Of a stretch of 64,000 nt of DNA, positions 1 to 12,224 are shown in pieces (position 1 is the first letter of the stretch; each line of letters begins with the position of its first letter). The translations under genes and the position numbers were made by a program. The notes below the pieces were generated by a model. That model searched no databases, was not told where the DNA came from, and saw only the letters and a program-made list of their open reading frames with translations. The stretch comes from Incurvaria masculella. Its lineage: Eukaryota; Arthropoda; Insecta; Lepidoptera; Incurvariidae. Where the stretch lies: positions 3,855,021 through 3,919,020 of the forward strand of contig OX335642.1 of the NCBI GenBank assembly GCA_946894095.1, written 5' to 3'.

Positions 1-104
1 AGAAAAAGACAGTATTCGTGATAAGGAAGCAACACGTCCACAAAGCAAACCAATGGGCTGAGTGTTTGATTTGGTTAAATTTACAAAAAAATATATTACA
101 AAAA

Positions 105-413
105 CGACTTATAGCTAATAGTAAATCACGAACGCTGTAGTCAATAATAAAAACAAAAATGAATAAAATCTTCATGGAACAAGCTATGCTTGATGACTAA
201 GATTTTTAAGATAAAAAAATCCACTTCAAAATTTATTGGATAAAACGCGCGAAAAAATTGAACTTTGGGGTCTTCTAACTTCGAAACTAAACACAATTTT
301 ACAATCATCTAGTTCGATCAAATGAAGATATTTTAAGGATTATTTTGGATCTACGACAAGAAATATGCCCATGATCTTCTTTCCACGTTTGTATGGGGAG
401 TTGAGCGGGAAGA
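105..413 (-). mobile_element. partial copy of TTAA element B
   Basis: This stretch is the reverse complement of the left part of the element at 46047-46595: 'cgtttgtatggggagttgagcggga' matches its inverted start, and the 'gatcaaatgaag' and 'acaattttacaatcatctag' portions follow in order. The terminal TTAAGGTGGCCC part is missing, so this copy is truncated. Confidence 0.75.
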
Positions 414-1671
414 GTTATCGTTTGAGAGTGATTTGATGCATCGATTGCATAATAGGTAGTATGTTGGGTTGTATCTATCGCCATTGCCGCCGCCAGGTTG
501 ACGTCAGCGCTGTTGCCTCGCCTGTTTATCACGTCAACAGACCCGTGGCCGACAATCGTTGCATGTGCATAATCAGAACCATTTTTAACATGACTTCAAA
601 CAATTGATGCACGCTGTGTATTCTTGTTGTCTTAGCTTTTCTTATCTTAGACAGGAAATAAAATCAGTCAATCATAAATTAAATAATCACATTTCACGAT
701 GTCGCACTGTCACAAAATGATTTTAAAACCTAAAGTTATCAATGAAGACCTTTTCAGAAGGGACCCCGTTCAGCGAGCTTAGAAATTGAATAAGGTTCTT
801 ACTGAGCCTCACCGGTCTATTGAAATGTTTTGGGCCCTGAAGGGTGTGCTGCTAATAAGGGGCTTGACGGCAAGGAGCCATGGTGATTAGTTGCTATTGT
901 ACGTTTTGTGGGCTCTCGTTGTGTACACATACAGCGAAGCATACGTATGTTTTCACTTCGTCCTTAGGTAGTTATAGGTGCAATGACCAGACCTAAGTTA
1001 TTCAAGTTTCTGTGGCATGATGAAGACAATGCAGGGGATTTATCACAGTTGTCCCACGTTTTCGGAAGAAAAAATACCAGTCCTTTAATTACACTACCTT
1101 TTGAGGTTAGGTTCGGTAAATAGGCATTTTAGATGTGTTTATGATTGTATGGATGTTTTTTTTTGCAAGAGTATGTTTTTTAAATTTGGAAATCCCCTCA
1201 AACGTATAAGAACATATGCTCAAATAATGATTTGAAGTAGTCATTTACAAAATTTAGTTTTATTTTCTAAATAAAAGTATATTGCTGCATCGAGATATCC
1301 AAGCGTTACTCAATTATACACGCAAGGACAACGCTGATTACATTACCGAAGTAAAGGGATAGGAAAGTCATATACGTTGTGTCAGTGTCTTCGATTCGTT
1401 TGCATCGATCGCTGGAGTCGCTTCCACTCATTGTTCTGCTCTGGATAAGTTATGCCAAAGCAACTGTATCGGGTAGTTCGACTTGGTTCACCTCCGACTG
1501 CGACTCATTGGTTTATTGGTTCGTTGACTTTCTCTTTTCGTTGTCGTGTTTGCCTCCAATATTTGTAAATATTTCAAACAGGCCGCCTGAGTCAGCAGGA
1601 GCGCATGCATGTTCTCCCAATTGTGACATTGAGTTATTTGAACTAATAAAGCAATGCCTTTAAAGGTCTCC

Positions 1672-1860
1672 TAAGACTGTGAAGTGCGTATGGTGGAGTA
1701 GCGTCCGAGACGGTACCTGTCGGTATCGGTGACTCGGTGACTAGTGTAGTGAGAGTGCGGTGCATGCGAGGCCACCTGGCTATCAGCACCGGTGCGATAG
1801 CACCGATAAGATAGCAGCCGACGGGCGAGCCAGTGTCGCCGGCGATGTGAGCGCGACAAC
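1672..1860 (+). promoter_or_regulatory. probable 5' UTR / proximal promoter of the long par-1 form
   Basis: Base composition changes from AT-rich to balanced at about 1670 and then to very GC-rich at the ATG. The stretch has no long frame that continues into the exon, and it runs into the good start context 'gcgacaacATGg'. It probably holds the 5' UTR. No clear TATA box or initiator was identified, so the start of transcription is not placed. Confidence 0.45.
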
Positions 1861-2697
1861 ATGGAGAGGAAGCTCACCCGAGAGGACTTCATGCGCCGGA
1901 GCTTCCGCGCGCCGCGCTCGCCGCCGCCCGCGCCGCCCGCGCTCAACGGCGACGCCGCGCCCGTCTCGCTCGCCATGCTCGAGCGGGTCCCGCCCGCCGG
2001 CCCCGCGCCCAAGAGGCTCGAGCTGAACGCGGCGCGCGCGCACCCGATCCACCTCAAGTCGTTCCGCGCGCCCGAGCCGCCGGAGGAGCGGCCGCCGTCG
2101 CCGGCGGACGGCGCGCCCCCCTCGGACGAGCTCCTTCGCAAGCTCGAGCGGCAGATCGGCGAGATGGAGCGCGGCCTCGCCGAGAACGGCACCGGCGGCG
2201 GCGGCGTCGAGCTGCGGCCGCGGGAGCGCGCACGCTACGCCGAGCACGAGAACCTGCTGCGCACGGGCGTGAGCTCGGTCGGCGGCGGCGGCTACCTGCC
2301 GGCGGACTCGGACGCCGAGCCAGACGCGCCGAGCTTCAGCCGCGGCGAGGGCACGCGCTCGAGCACGGGCGGCGCGACGGCGAGCCCGCGCGCCGCGCCG
2401 CGCCTCGCGCGCACGCACTCGGACACGCAGCAGCACGCGGTCGCGGCGACCGCGCGGCTCATGCGCAAGCTGGCCGCCGGCGAGCCGCCGGCCGCCTCTG
2501 CCGCCAAGCCCGAGGAGAAGACGCGGCTGATGTCGCGCAAGGCGCTGCAGGCGCGCATGGAGCGCGTCAAGAACTCGGTGGTGGGCGCGCGGCACGAGCA
2601 CCGCCTGCTCGCGGAGCACCCGCCGCGCACCTCGCCCGCCGCGCCCACCTCGCCCGCCTCCGCGCCCACCTCGCCGCCGCCGCCGCGCAGGCATCAG
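1861..2697 (+). CDS. par-1: par-1 candidate first coding exon (279 codons, low complexity)
   Basis: An open frame begins at ATG 1861 in a strong start context and ends at the donor CAG|GTACAT after codon 279 (phase 0). The product is rich in Ala, Pro, Arg and Gly, with no catalytic domain. Two probably helical charged stretches are visible: around residues 87-100 (ELLRKLERQIGEME) and about 215-240 (KALQARMERVKN). The tail is repeated 'TSPA/TSPP' (about 262-276). G+C is far above the surrounding intron. Phase 0 matches the acceptor at 39851, so it may encode a long N-terminal extension of PAR-1, comparable to the long-isoform N-termini of fly par-1. It could instead belong to another gene or splice to an exon I did not see. 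An antisense 321-codon frame over the same bases is a GC artefact. Confidence 0.6.
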
Positions 2698-2713
2698 GTA
2701 CATACACATCCAG

Positions 2714-2869
2714 CCCCGATTGCACGAAGAGACGGCTGAGTTAATCAAAGTTCAAACACGTCACTTTTAGTGAACCACATAGAGTTCCTTCCATACTGTC
2801 AACACAAAGTGACGTGTTTAATCATACTTTCACTTTGATTTTGATGTTTTGTCCTTTCGTGCACTCGGC
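2714..2869 (-). mobile_element. 160-bp fold-back MITE (family HP160)
   Basis: It starts 'ccccgattgcacgaagag' and ends 'tcgtgcactcggccc', with inner arms 'aacacgtcacttttagtg' and 'caaagtgacgtgttt' that pair with each other. The same 160-bp unit occurs at 4601, 7057, 31412 and 39115. There is no coding capacity. It lies 16 bp after the first-exon donor. Confidence 0.85.
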
Positions 2870-3837
2870 CCTTAGTCGCTCTTGCAACTCTGAGGACGCC
2901 AACGGCGGCACATCGCCGTAGAATGGTATATATTATCGGGGATCGTAAGTAATGCTCTTAGCTCTAATATGCCGATATTATTCTCTTTATTCAGTTTTTA
3001 CGCCTAAAGCTTATCATTTCTACGTTAGCATATCACAGAGAACGCTCTATTATCCGCCAGAAATCCTGCCAGCAAAACCGATTTTCGATTACTTACAGGC
3101 AAGTAAAATTTCGACTTCAGTCTGCTCAAATTAAGACGCGTGTAAAGGAGGTTAATCACGGCCAAATTTCATTATCATATCAATCAAATACATTAATTTC
3201 TGTATACGTTCACATTTCTGTGTACGAAAACGTTTCTTTTTAGCTGTGTTCAGCTGTTTCGGCTTTCGGAACGTGCTCACGTCAAAAACAATGCCGCCGG
3301 TGTATATTGTGCATACAACTCCGACTGAAACTTATCTGTAGGAGCTCGGCTGATGTCATCGATATTTCGCGAGCAGGCTCTAATCAGCGGATAGCAACGT
3401 AGGTCCACCTGCTGATCCAGATCTGTTGCGGAATTATCTACCTTCATTATACAACAATAAACAATATTGGACAGTATTATAGTACAATGGCCATTTTCAA
3501 TCGACTCTAGTTTTTGGTCGATTTTTGGATTGCCATCTGTGAAAGATACAACACTTTCGAGATGCCGAGCACCCAATAAATTGCAACGATTTTGAGTAGA
3601 ATATCTTCACTCAAATTTGCTACGGGTTGCAATTTGATTTAGGGGCGATTTTTTAATCCTCAGTACTTATCGGACTGATAGTCATTAACGGAGAATTATA
3701 TATTATATCACAATTATCTGACTATAATTTTATTAATAAACATATGGACTTATTATATCGGATGGGATAAGCAGGAGCGTTAATAAATTCGTCGAATAGT
3801 TATTTGGCTGTTTATCTGACTATTGAAAAATCAGCCC

Positions 3838-4213
3838 TTAAGGTCGCCCTGTAAGCATCATAAAATTTCGCCTCCCATACAAACGTAGTTTACTAATAAT
3901 TTCAAAACCACTGTTCCAACTTACTTGATATTTGGTATGTAATATTAGGCTATAAATATCTGTGTCTGCATGCCTTGGTTTTTTCGGTAAATGGATTCTG
4001 GGACAAACCACAGAGAAAACTAAATTCGTATGAAGATTTTCTTTTTGTTTTCATTTCATTCAGATTGGATTTTTCAAAAAAACAAAAGCATGCAGACACA
4101 GATATTTGTCACCTGATATTGGAAATTAAATATCAATTTAATTGGAATAGAGGTTTCCAAATGATTAGTAAACTACGTTTGTATGGGGAGCATAGCTTAC
4201 GGGCGGTTCTTAA
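3838..4213 (+). mobile_element. TTAA-flanked MITE, family A (uninterrupted copy)
   Basis: TTAA borders both ends. The first about 65 bases (TTAAGGTCGCCCTGTAAGC, then 'cccatacaaacgtagttta') are the inverse of the last ones ('taaactacgtttgtatgggg', 'gcttacgggc', TTAA). The 376-bp copy shows the unoccupied form of the element that carries a SINE at 45282-46050. TTAA target sites suggest mobilisation by a piggyBac-type transposase. Confidence 0.85.
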
Positions 4214-4299
4214 GCACCTAGCCTTAGTACTTCGCTAATGCGAAATATCGGTCGACTGACATTTTTTTATGTTGGTGATAGCGTACAAAAGAGTGTGGG

Positions 4300-4562
4300 A
4301 CAGACTTATTTTCAAAGGGAGCCAACCGAACCCTATTACTAAGCCTTCCCTGTCCGTCCGTCTGTCAAGAGGGCTGTATATCTTGAATCGTAATAGGTAA
4401 ACAGCTAAAATGTTCACCGAGTATGTATTTGTATTGCTGTTATTACAATAATATAATTAATAAAAACTAAACGGGGCTCCAATACAACAAACGTGATTTT
4501 TTGTTGTCTTGTACGAGGGTACGGAACCCTTAGTGTGCGATTTCCACTTGACTTTTTCTCAA
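4300..4562 (-). mobile_element. dispersed 'ccggccaagtgcgag' repeat, diverged copy
   Basis: It matches in order the landmarks of the family: 'aaccctattactaagcc', a GTCC-rich run, 'gggctgtat', 'cgtaataggt', 'gtgatttttt', and 'tacggaaccc'. Each end of family members forms a small hairpin. The family is non-coding; the biochemical class is not certain. Confidence 0.75.
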
Positions 4563-4600
4563 GTAATACACGCTCAATATGTTCATGGTTATATCATTAA

Positions 4601-4762
4601 GGGCCGAGTGCACAAAAGAACAAAACATCAAAATCAACGTCAAAGTATGATCAAACACGTCACTTTGTGTGGACAGTATGGAAAGAACTCTATGCGGATC
4701 ACTAAAAGTGACGTGTTTGATCATTGATTAACTCGGCCGTCTCTTCGTGCAACCGGGGCTAA
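4601..4762 (+). mobile_element. HP160 fold-back MITE
   Basis: Full unit in the opposite orientation to 2714: 'gggccgagtgcacaaaag' to 'cgtgcaaccggggct', with inner arms 'gatcaaacacgtcacttt' and 'aaaagtgacgtgtttgatc' forming a near-perfect palindrome around the centre. It lies directly next to the repeat at 4300-4562. Confidence 0.85.
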
Positions 4763-5407
4763 ATCTCCGGCTCCACCATTTCTTTCTGAAAAAGTTTATA
4801 TAAAGTAAAACTCAAACTGAATCAGACTTGGGCGAATTTTGACGTTCCTGCAATTGTATTCTGTGCGTCGCAAGTTGCAAAATTTCCATGCTCGCACTAA
4901 CAGGACTTTCAAGTTCTGTCAAGTGTGTAAATGGATCGTTGTTAAAGTAATCTCTTCATTGAAAGCTTATTCGGCGAAACCATCAAGGTTGTCGCGATTA
5001 TTAGTAACCTCAATGACAGTATCGATTATAACAGCCGAGCGGGCAAGCGCTGAGTTGTAACTATAGTATAGTATAGGTGAGGGACCCCTCAGACTTAATG
5101 CACTCAGAATTTGTACTCGCATCATTGCCTGATTCCCCTGTTAGTACATTGATGGTAGAAAAGTCCTGACATAGCACCACAGAAATCGGAATATAATATT
5201 CAGATTTCTATAATAATTTAAGATTAAATAATAAATCAGATTTCTGTGCATAATAGCACCCATTTTTTTCGTAAAAGCGGTGTGTTGGGCTATTGACAGT
5301 ATAGGTGTGGTATAGTTATTCAGGTCCAGTTTTGCCGTGAATTTTAATATTAAAGATGACGTCCTCATATGAATGTGTTGCAAGACGCGCAAGGGGTAAA
5401 TGCTTTT

Positions 5408-5686
5408 TCACATTGACACAACTGTTCCAAGCGCTTGTGTCGCTGTTTGCATAACATTCACAGGGACGGTGCAACGCTTATAGCCCTCTTCGCTCCTGTA
5501 TTCCTCACATTCATTCGGATCTATCCCGACACACTCCAGCCGGCCTTCCCGAACCGGATTCGTGTCGGGCTGACGGGAAGTGATAGTGTCTAAAATGATC
5601 AGACGACCTACAAAGCGTCGTTCAGTATAGAATGTACCGTCAACTCTGTGACACGGTGCGGGGAGGTAATCGACCCGAGTCGGCAA
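5408..5686 (-). other. unassigned open stretch, no ATG
   Basis: A 92-codon minus-strand frame in balanced-GC sequence within AT-rich intron, containing RLECVGIDPNECEEYRSEEG. It begins after a TAG with no ATG (the nominal first codon is TTG) and ends at TGA. The composition looks more protein-like than most frames here, so it may be an exon of a gene nested antisense in the intron or a transposon relic. I recognise no domain. Confidence 0.25.
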
Positions 5687-7056
5687 GGACGCACCTACAA
5701 GGTGAACGAACTCATTATCAGGCTCTTTTCTCCTACTACGCTCGAGTAAGTGACACTGGTTGTTCCATCCAAAATTATTATTCTAAATGATGATGAGGGC
5801 GATATGCGTGGATGACGAATGCAAAATAGTTAAAAAAAAAGATTAAATTTAATTTAAAACTAAAATGTGTGCATGCATCTTATATAGATAAATATGAGAT
5901 ACGAATACTGTGCATGTTTCCGATTTAACAAATGTTAGGATTAAATACTCTTTATTTAAATTAAATATTGCATTGCTTGGACTGTTTTTAAATATTTTTG
6001 TTTTTTATCTTTACAGGTAAGAAACAAGTTTCTGACTTGACTTGACTGCGTCTACAGAATGGAGTTGTGGTAAGGTTTTTCTTGCATATTATCCTAGATT
6101 TTACTTTATTTTCTTCTATCTGATCGGAACCCACCAAAGAAATGGTATAACTCGGCGCAATACTGAACGCGAAAGAGTGAACGTTTCGTTGAGAAAGCAT
6201 TTCTGCCTAGTATAGACGCTAATATCGTTGTTCGTTAAATACCTGTAATAGCTTGGGCGGAGCGCCAAGTAGCGTCCTTAGATAAAACAAACATGGCGGC
6301 TGGTCCCTCGAGCCGGATGCGGAAATATTCCCGACAGGGGAATTACTCCATAAATATCCGACCATAGCATTGTTGTCGAAGTCTATTTGTTCTCGCGGCT
6401 AAAAGAAGCGAACGAAGAAGTTAAATTGTTTGCTTCGAACAACGAACTACGTCTGTCCTATTTCGGTCGATGAATTCTGATGAGAATGGCGCTGTAATGG
6501 GTAATTAGATCAACCATTACTTCAAAAATGGCAGTTCTTTGATGATAATGTATTAAAAAACCTTGCTGGAACCTAAAAAGGCACCTCTATCTCACGCTCT
6601 AACTGCGCCTCACCAGGTTACTTATTTGATAACTCGACTGCACGATTTCCAACGGGAAAGTAAGATAAAGAAAGCCGGAAAGCTGGCACTTCCATACCTG
6701 TCGGATGCCGCGAAATTCCAAACAAAGGGCGCCTGATGCAATGACAATCATTGCGTAGTTATCTTTTTATATCAAGTGAAGCCTGAAATCGGGACAAGTT
6801 ACAATCAATTGTCTTTTGAAATGCTTTTCATAGAACCTTTTGTTCGGTTAAATTCAAACCTGTTTCAAACGATCTCATAATTCCAGGAGTTATTGTCAGT
6901 TTCATCTATCTTCTGTTTGCGTCTAAGGTTCCCGCCTCGTTAAACGGCGCTTCCGATCTACTGCTAGGCTTTCTGGGATCAAATTAGTTTCGAAGGCGTA
7001 CCATTTGTATCTCTGTTCGGACTGTTTCCAACTTTTCCAATTTATAAATCGTCTCG

Positions 7057-7212
7057 AGTGCACGAAAGGACAAAAAAACAAAATCAACGTCAACGTATGA
7101 TTAAAAACGTGACTTTGTATGAACAGTATGGAAGGAACTCCACGCGGTTCACTAAAAGTGACGTGTTTGAACATTGATTAACTCAGCCGTCTCTTCGTGC
7201 AATCGGGGCTTA
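7057..7212 (+). mobile_element. HP160 fold-back MITE
   Basis: Full unit from 'tcgagtgcacgaaagg' to 'cgtgcaatcggggct', same orientation as 4601, with several point differences and a longer A-run. Confidence 0.85.
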
Positions 7213-7529
7213 GAGTCGGAATATGGAGCATTTAGTAGCAGATTGCTTTTAATTCTCAACTCGTCTTCAACACAAAAATGTCCTTGGTAGAACAAACAAG
7301 AGAGTTCAAAACAATCTTCTTTCAACCCGTCCTCTACGATTCCGTCTATGTCGCCCCGGAAAATTCTACGAAAATGTATTGCATACGGCGAAAGTAGACC
7401 GAAATAGCCTACCGAAAAAATACTTGGAAGGTTGAGGATTATTTGGAACTCATTTTTAGGGAAACCAAACAACTATTTGCCATTGCAGTTTTTATGGTAT
7501 AATAGTTTTTATGATATAATAGACCAATA

Positions 7530-7620
7530 GTATAATAGACCCGGCTCCGTGCTGGTCAATGTCGGTTTGGACTGATGTCGGGCTGAATTATTTTCTGGAT
7601 ATTATATGAGTTCCCCAAAA
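7530..7620 (-). mobile_element. 3'-end fragment of the repeat seen at 56180-56452
   Basis: The reverse complement reads 'ggggaactcatataatat', then 'cgacatcagtccaaaccga' and 'ggagccgggtc', the same order as the right end of the element at 56180-56452. Next to it, three short 'ataatagacc' repeats are present. Confidence 0.6.
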
Positions 7621-7849
7621 TATTATTTAACGACTGGTCCGTGCCTAGTCATTGTGCTTTGCCGAAAAACTTAACGTCTATTTATATGAATTGGAATGAA
7701 TTATTAGTTAGTTCCGAGTTTGCTTTAGCAATTTCGACCCAAACAGATGAGGCAGCTATATAAACGCGCAAACAGAAGGGCCTATTTATCGCTCAGCGGG
7801 GTGACGAGACGTCTCGAATTGGGTTCCGACGTGACCCGCATGATCTGCG

Positions 7850-7985
7850 CTATCTATTGTCACTCGTTACCTCCATATATACTCAATAAATATGTGACAT
7901 CACGCTGTTGTCCCAGAGGAGTGTAGGCAGAGATCATAGAGCGCCATGCGCTACGACTCTAATTCTAGTTACACTAACTAGTTGT
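7850..7985 (-). mobile_element. LINE 3'-region fragment
   Basis: It contains 'gtgacatcacgctgttgtcc' and 'gtgtaggcagagatcata', shared with fragments at 10440-10520 and 42320-42420, and in the opposite orientation with the 3' end of the LINE relic at 50430-50985 ('catttctgcctacccttccg'). Confidence 0.5.
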
Positions 7986-9518
7986 ACTATTCTAGTTGTA
8001 CTAACGTGTCCTTAATTAAACAAATGACCTATCTGGCTCTGTACATTTGCTTCATTGCGCACTCGTTCTAAATGTCCTTACCATATCAACGTAGACTTCT
8101 CTGCTTTCGGTACTGTTTTGTTTTAGTTAACAACTCTTCACAGGCTTTAACGGTTTCATAATTTGTCCGCATTCAGTATGGGAGGGGATTTTTTTTAAAA
8201 CCTTCAAACTACACCAACATAAACTAGCACATTTATCTTTTGTAGTTTTGCATTTTCCATAGTTTTTTTCTGTTGAAAGAAGCCTCGCTCTCACTTATTG
8301 TTCTGGCACAATCACATTCATATTAATTGCCGTGTGTGTCCCGCTGATGTTGTTACCATCAGTCTTTTAATTTCCTATTTCATAAAAAAAATATTATTTA
8401 CATAATTCATTCACAGCATCGTGTACAACGTTATCACCCTAACTGCCTTATATTGGACTTTGGGCCACAAACGTTTGACACACATACGTTTGCCCCACAT
8501 ACATTTAAATGCCAATGCCTACCTTTGTTTTTACGGTGATGTCCGTACATTGTTGCGCTCCGTAGCATCTGCTTCCAAACATTTAAAATCGTGTTGCTTA
8601 CAAACGTCTACGTAATTAAAGTGAATAAGCTTAAACATTATATGTTCGTATGCTATAAAAATAATAACCTCCAATGAACTGGCAATATTTTGTATGGCGA
8701 TGCACACATCGTTTATTATCCTCACCAAAACACCATTCCTCTTGAAAGTTGTTCACACCCAAGTTGCATCTTGTAGCTTTGATAAAATCGACGTCCCGGT
8801 CTGTGGTATTGTTTACAGCTGTATGACATTGTGGCGTTGTCGATGAGGAGATCGCGCCAAGCGCACGTGGCCATTGTGTCGCTAGACTGTGGCTACGAGT
8901 AAATACCATGAGGTCAAATTCATGAATCTATCTTCTTGGAAACTGGCAGGTGTATCGATTCAAATACTCAAATTCAAAATACTGTATGGGTCACCATTTA
9001 CAAAAAAAATACTTCAACTATTAAATGTGTTAAACAAACGTTGAATAATTCTTGGTGTGCAGTTGTGTACCAAGGACGTTGGACCTATTTGCTCTCCTGG
9101 ATTTATTTTATCCCTGATGTTCATCAGGGAAAAAAATATTTGTCACATTGCCCAATATGGGCACATCTGGCGATACGGCGTACGTCGACCATGTTAAATA
9201 GGTGATTATTGTCAAATAGGAAGCCGCGCTTCAATGACATTACGATCCTTCGATTAGCGATAGCGAAAAAAAAAAAGCTATTTTCAACAACTTAATCAAT
9301 CGAAGTATCAGATTCTGCAAAAATATTTTACGTGTCTTTTTAAATTTGTAAATAATTTATTATATTAATATTAATATTATATTAATTATAGCAAATCTAT
9401 TGATTTCTGGTACAGTTCTTGCAATCTACGAAGTCTAGCGGACTTTACTTGTGATACACTCAAACTGCACCGAAAATTATGAAGCCGAACAAATCTGAGA
9501 GATCGTACTAGAAAATCT

Positions 9519-9803
9519 AAAAACCGGCCAAGTACGAGTCGGGCTCGCACACGAAGGGCTCGTACCATCGAACAAGATTTAACACAAAAAAATCACGTTT
9601 TTTGTATGGGGACCCCCTTTAATTCTTATTATTCTTAAATCTTACTTATTTGTTGTTATAGCGGCTTCAGCTGTCTACCTGTTACGGTTACTGAGATACA
9701 GCCCTGTGACGGACGGACGGACGGACGGACGGACGGACGGACGGACAGCGGAGGCTTAGTAATAGGGTTCCGTTTTCACCCTTTGGGTACGGAACCCTAA
9801 AAA
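9519..9803 (+). mobile_element. 'ccggccaagtgcgag' dispersed repeat, near-complete copy
   Basis: It begins 'aaaccggccaagtacgag', carries 'ttgttgttatagcggc', 'gagatacagccctgtgac' and a GGAC tandem run (about 9711-9746), and ends 'gggtacggaaccctaaaaa'. The 5' part is a palindrome around 'cgagtcgggctcg'; the 3' end is the hairpin 'agggttccg...cggaaccct'. Confidence 0.85.
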
Positions 9804-9939
9804 CTGACTACCTGCCACAGGTTCTCATACATTCGGAGCCTTTGTTGCTTTACTGTGATAAGCCTTACTCTTTTCTGTGGCTGCACCAGTTATGCTTTTT
9901 AGTTGGGTAAAAATGGAAAGGCGTTGACATTTTTATTTT

Positions 9940-10035
9940 TCTACTAGCTGCGGTACCCAGCTCCGCTCGAGTTAATGTCGGGCTGTATTATTTCATGGAT
10001 AAAAAGGAGCCCAAAGGGCTGGTTCAAAAGGCTGG
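9940..10035 (-). mobile_element. 3'-end fragment of a dispersed repeat
   Basis: 'ctagctgcggtacccagctc' followed by 'cgctcgagttaatgtcgggc' matches, in reverse, the terminal part of the repeat at 56180-56452 and of 7530-7620. Only the end is present. Confidence 0.5.
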
Positions 10036-10439
10036 TCCGGGACAATGTATCAATCTACTAAATTTAATCATCTACCAATAATCAAGATCTTTTGAGCCGA
10101 TATGACAAGCCATACTTCGGTACAAGTAGCATCGAAATCGGATAACTGGTAGCAAATAACTAAATATGAGGGATTGATGATCCATAACTTGATATCTTTT
10201 AAACTATTATTTTAAATGGTATAGTAGTGTAAAAGAAAAATGTTATCTAATTACTAATGTATCTGAAGATTAATAAATAATGAATTGCAGAAACAATCTT
10301 CGCAAATAACAATTTCTGAGTACTTAGCTTTTATTGTTTAAATATTTACAAATGATATACACAAACGTTCTTCGTTGATCGCTCTTCCTATTAGTTCCAG
10401 TGTAAAAATATTTGAATATAACCGACTATTAATGTATCA

Positions 10440-10520
10440 TCCTACAAATATTACACTGTATAAATAACATCGCGCTTTCTCAGAGGGGTAGGCAGAGATG
10501 GATCAGATGGATGCAATAAT
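10440..10520 (-). mobile_element. LINE 3'-region fragment
   Basis: 'aacatcgcgctttctcagag' and 'gggtaggcagagatgga' correspond to the fragments at 7850 and 42320. Short and diverged. Confidence 0.45.
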
Positions 10521-10744
10521 GAAGTTAGGCATTGATGCGAAAGAGATGCGATTGGTAGTGCGAAATTATCATAAATACATAACCTTACTGGGGTTTAAGG
10601 CGCAGGAATCCAGAACATCCCCTTTTGGTTGATATTAGGCTTTTGAGAAAGAACCTTTTCTAATACTCATTTCTCTACCGCACCGCCAGGATATTTTGCC
10701 GGCGGGTGGGTGCCTTTCCTCAAACATCAATCGTTCGGGATTCT

Positions 10745-11300
10745 TCAATCGTACATAATTTGAACAAGCTCGATATCTGCGATAGTCTGCAAATCTGCTG
10801 GTATGATGCCTCGCTTAACGTGGTTTCGCAAAGTGAGGTGGATTTCTATGCACCTTTGGTCTCTCAGTACACCCACCCATACCGGTTTTTCATAAAAAAA
10901 TAGAGCTCGAAAAACCTTCGAATAAAACAATCTTTATTGGGAAAGACAAAGTATAATTCTATAGTTTTCTGTAATAACGCTGTGTCTATTTCTACCTGGA
11001 TAACAAATCGATTAGTGTCGATCTGTTCGGCTCGAGTAAATCGATGCGAACTATAACATCCAGAACTCGGCTATCAATCGAATGAGCCAGCGTTTTATCG
11101 CCCACACGCGGTTCATCTAGAATCTTTACTGCATCGATCGTTTTGTATGCCAAACAAACAGCACCTTCCCGTGTAAACAAAACGGAATATTTTCGAACGG
11201 CAAATGACGTGCTTCCTAAATGGGAAGCGCATCGTTTGTACGGATGCTGTTGGAATGTAGACTATATGCTTGATTTGATAGGGTCTTTTGAAACTCAACC
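10745..11300 (-). pseudogene. unassigned degenerate coding-like stretch
   Basis: The minus strand holds a 62-codon frame (11180-10992) with protein-like content, including REGAVCLAYKTIDAVKILDE. The same frame extends upstream to about 11260 and has stops further up. A separate minus frame lies at 10930-10745 (EIHLTLRNHVKRGIIPADLQ). Together they could be a decayed gene or transposon ORF broken by stops and frameshifts. I cannot name a family. Confidence 0.25.
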
Positions 11301-11573
11301 GCTTTCGTATGATTGTAACGTGTGAATTTTATTAAAATCATTTACTGCTTCTCTTATGGCAATCGTCGGACGATTGAGTTGTTTGGTTTCTGGACCGCGT
11401 AGATTGAAAAGATCTTTTTATATTTTTTACATCTTCTCAAACATTTTATGAATGTTTTATGAATGGATAGCAGCGTATATTTCACAATCAACTAGCGCGA
11501 TGTAAAAATATAAGAGCGTGATAAGTTAATTTTTTGCATGTGAAATATTTGTGGCTAAATATATTATTCGGTT

Positions 11574-11835
11574 ATCTTCATCTACTGTTCTTGCTTCTAC
11601 TGACCGAGGAAGCCATACGACACCAACTTGACGAGTGTATCCCAAGGAGGCCTTTAGGTTGTTCACCTGTCATTGGAACTGGACATAATTCCTCCAGACT
11701 AATGTCTGGAGGAATTTGGTGCCAGGTCTTTCCTTATATTGCTCAGTTAAATTGACCTGGTTGGAAAATACCGAAAAAAATATTGTCGGTTCGCTCTACC
11801 CTAGGCGGGATTATACACTACCACCCACTAAGTTA
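11574..11835 (-). mobile_element. diverged SINE relic
   Basis: 'gtgccaggtctttccttata', 'ggttggaaaataccg' and 'ccctaggcgggattatac', then 'ctaccacccactaa', follow the antisense order of the SINE bodies at 44202 and 45413. A perfect 12-bp inverted pair 'attcctccagac / gtctggaggaat' sits at about 11690-11717. Confidence 0.6.
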
Positions 11836-12224
11836 AAAATTGGACCTACAGTTCTGCGCGGAGTCGGAGCTAGCCTTGTGAGGACTGCCGTCGGACTGTC
11901 ACAGATAATGGTGCCTGTCGAAGTATTTCCACCAAAGTACAACCTGGGATCCTTCAAACGTGAGGTATGGTTGGGACTGTGAATGTTCGAAAACCCATTG
12001 GCGTCGTTGGGCACATCTTATGTAAGGTTCTTGCGGACGCCATATGCTGCGCTTAACATTAAAAAAACCATCTAGAATCCCAACCGGGCCTTTTGTCCCG
12101 TGAATCCGACTGAATTTGCAAACAGAAACCAAACCGAGAAATAAACCCTATAACTTAATTATAGTTTATCGCGACGAATTTAAAAGCATCTAGCAAAACT
12201 TTCCTGCGGCAATGGAAATGTTGA

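Noticed and set aside
1783..2748. 321-codon minus-strand frame
   Set aside because: Antisense shadow of the GC-rich first exon: Arg/Ala/Gly repeats, no domain, no splice logic. The plus strand has the better start context and the phase-0 donor.
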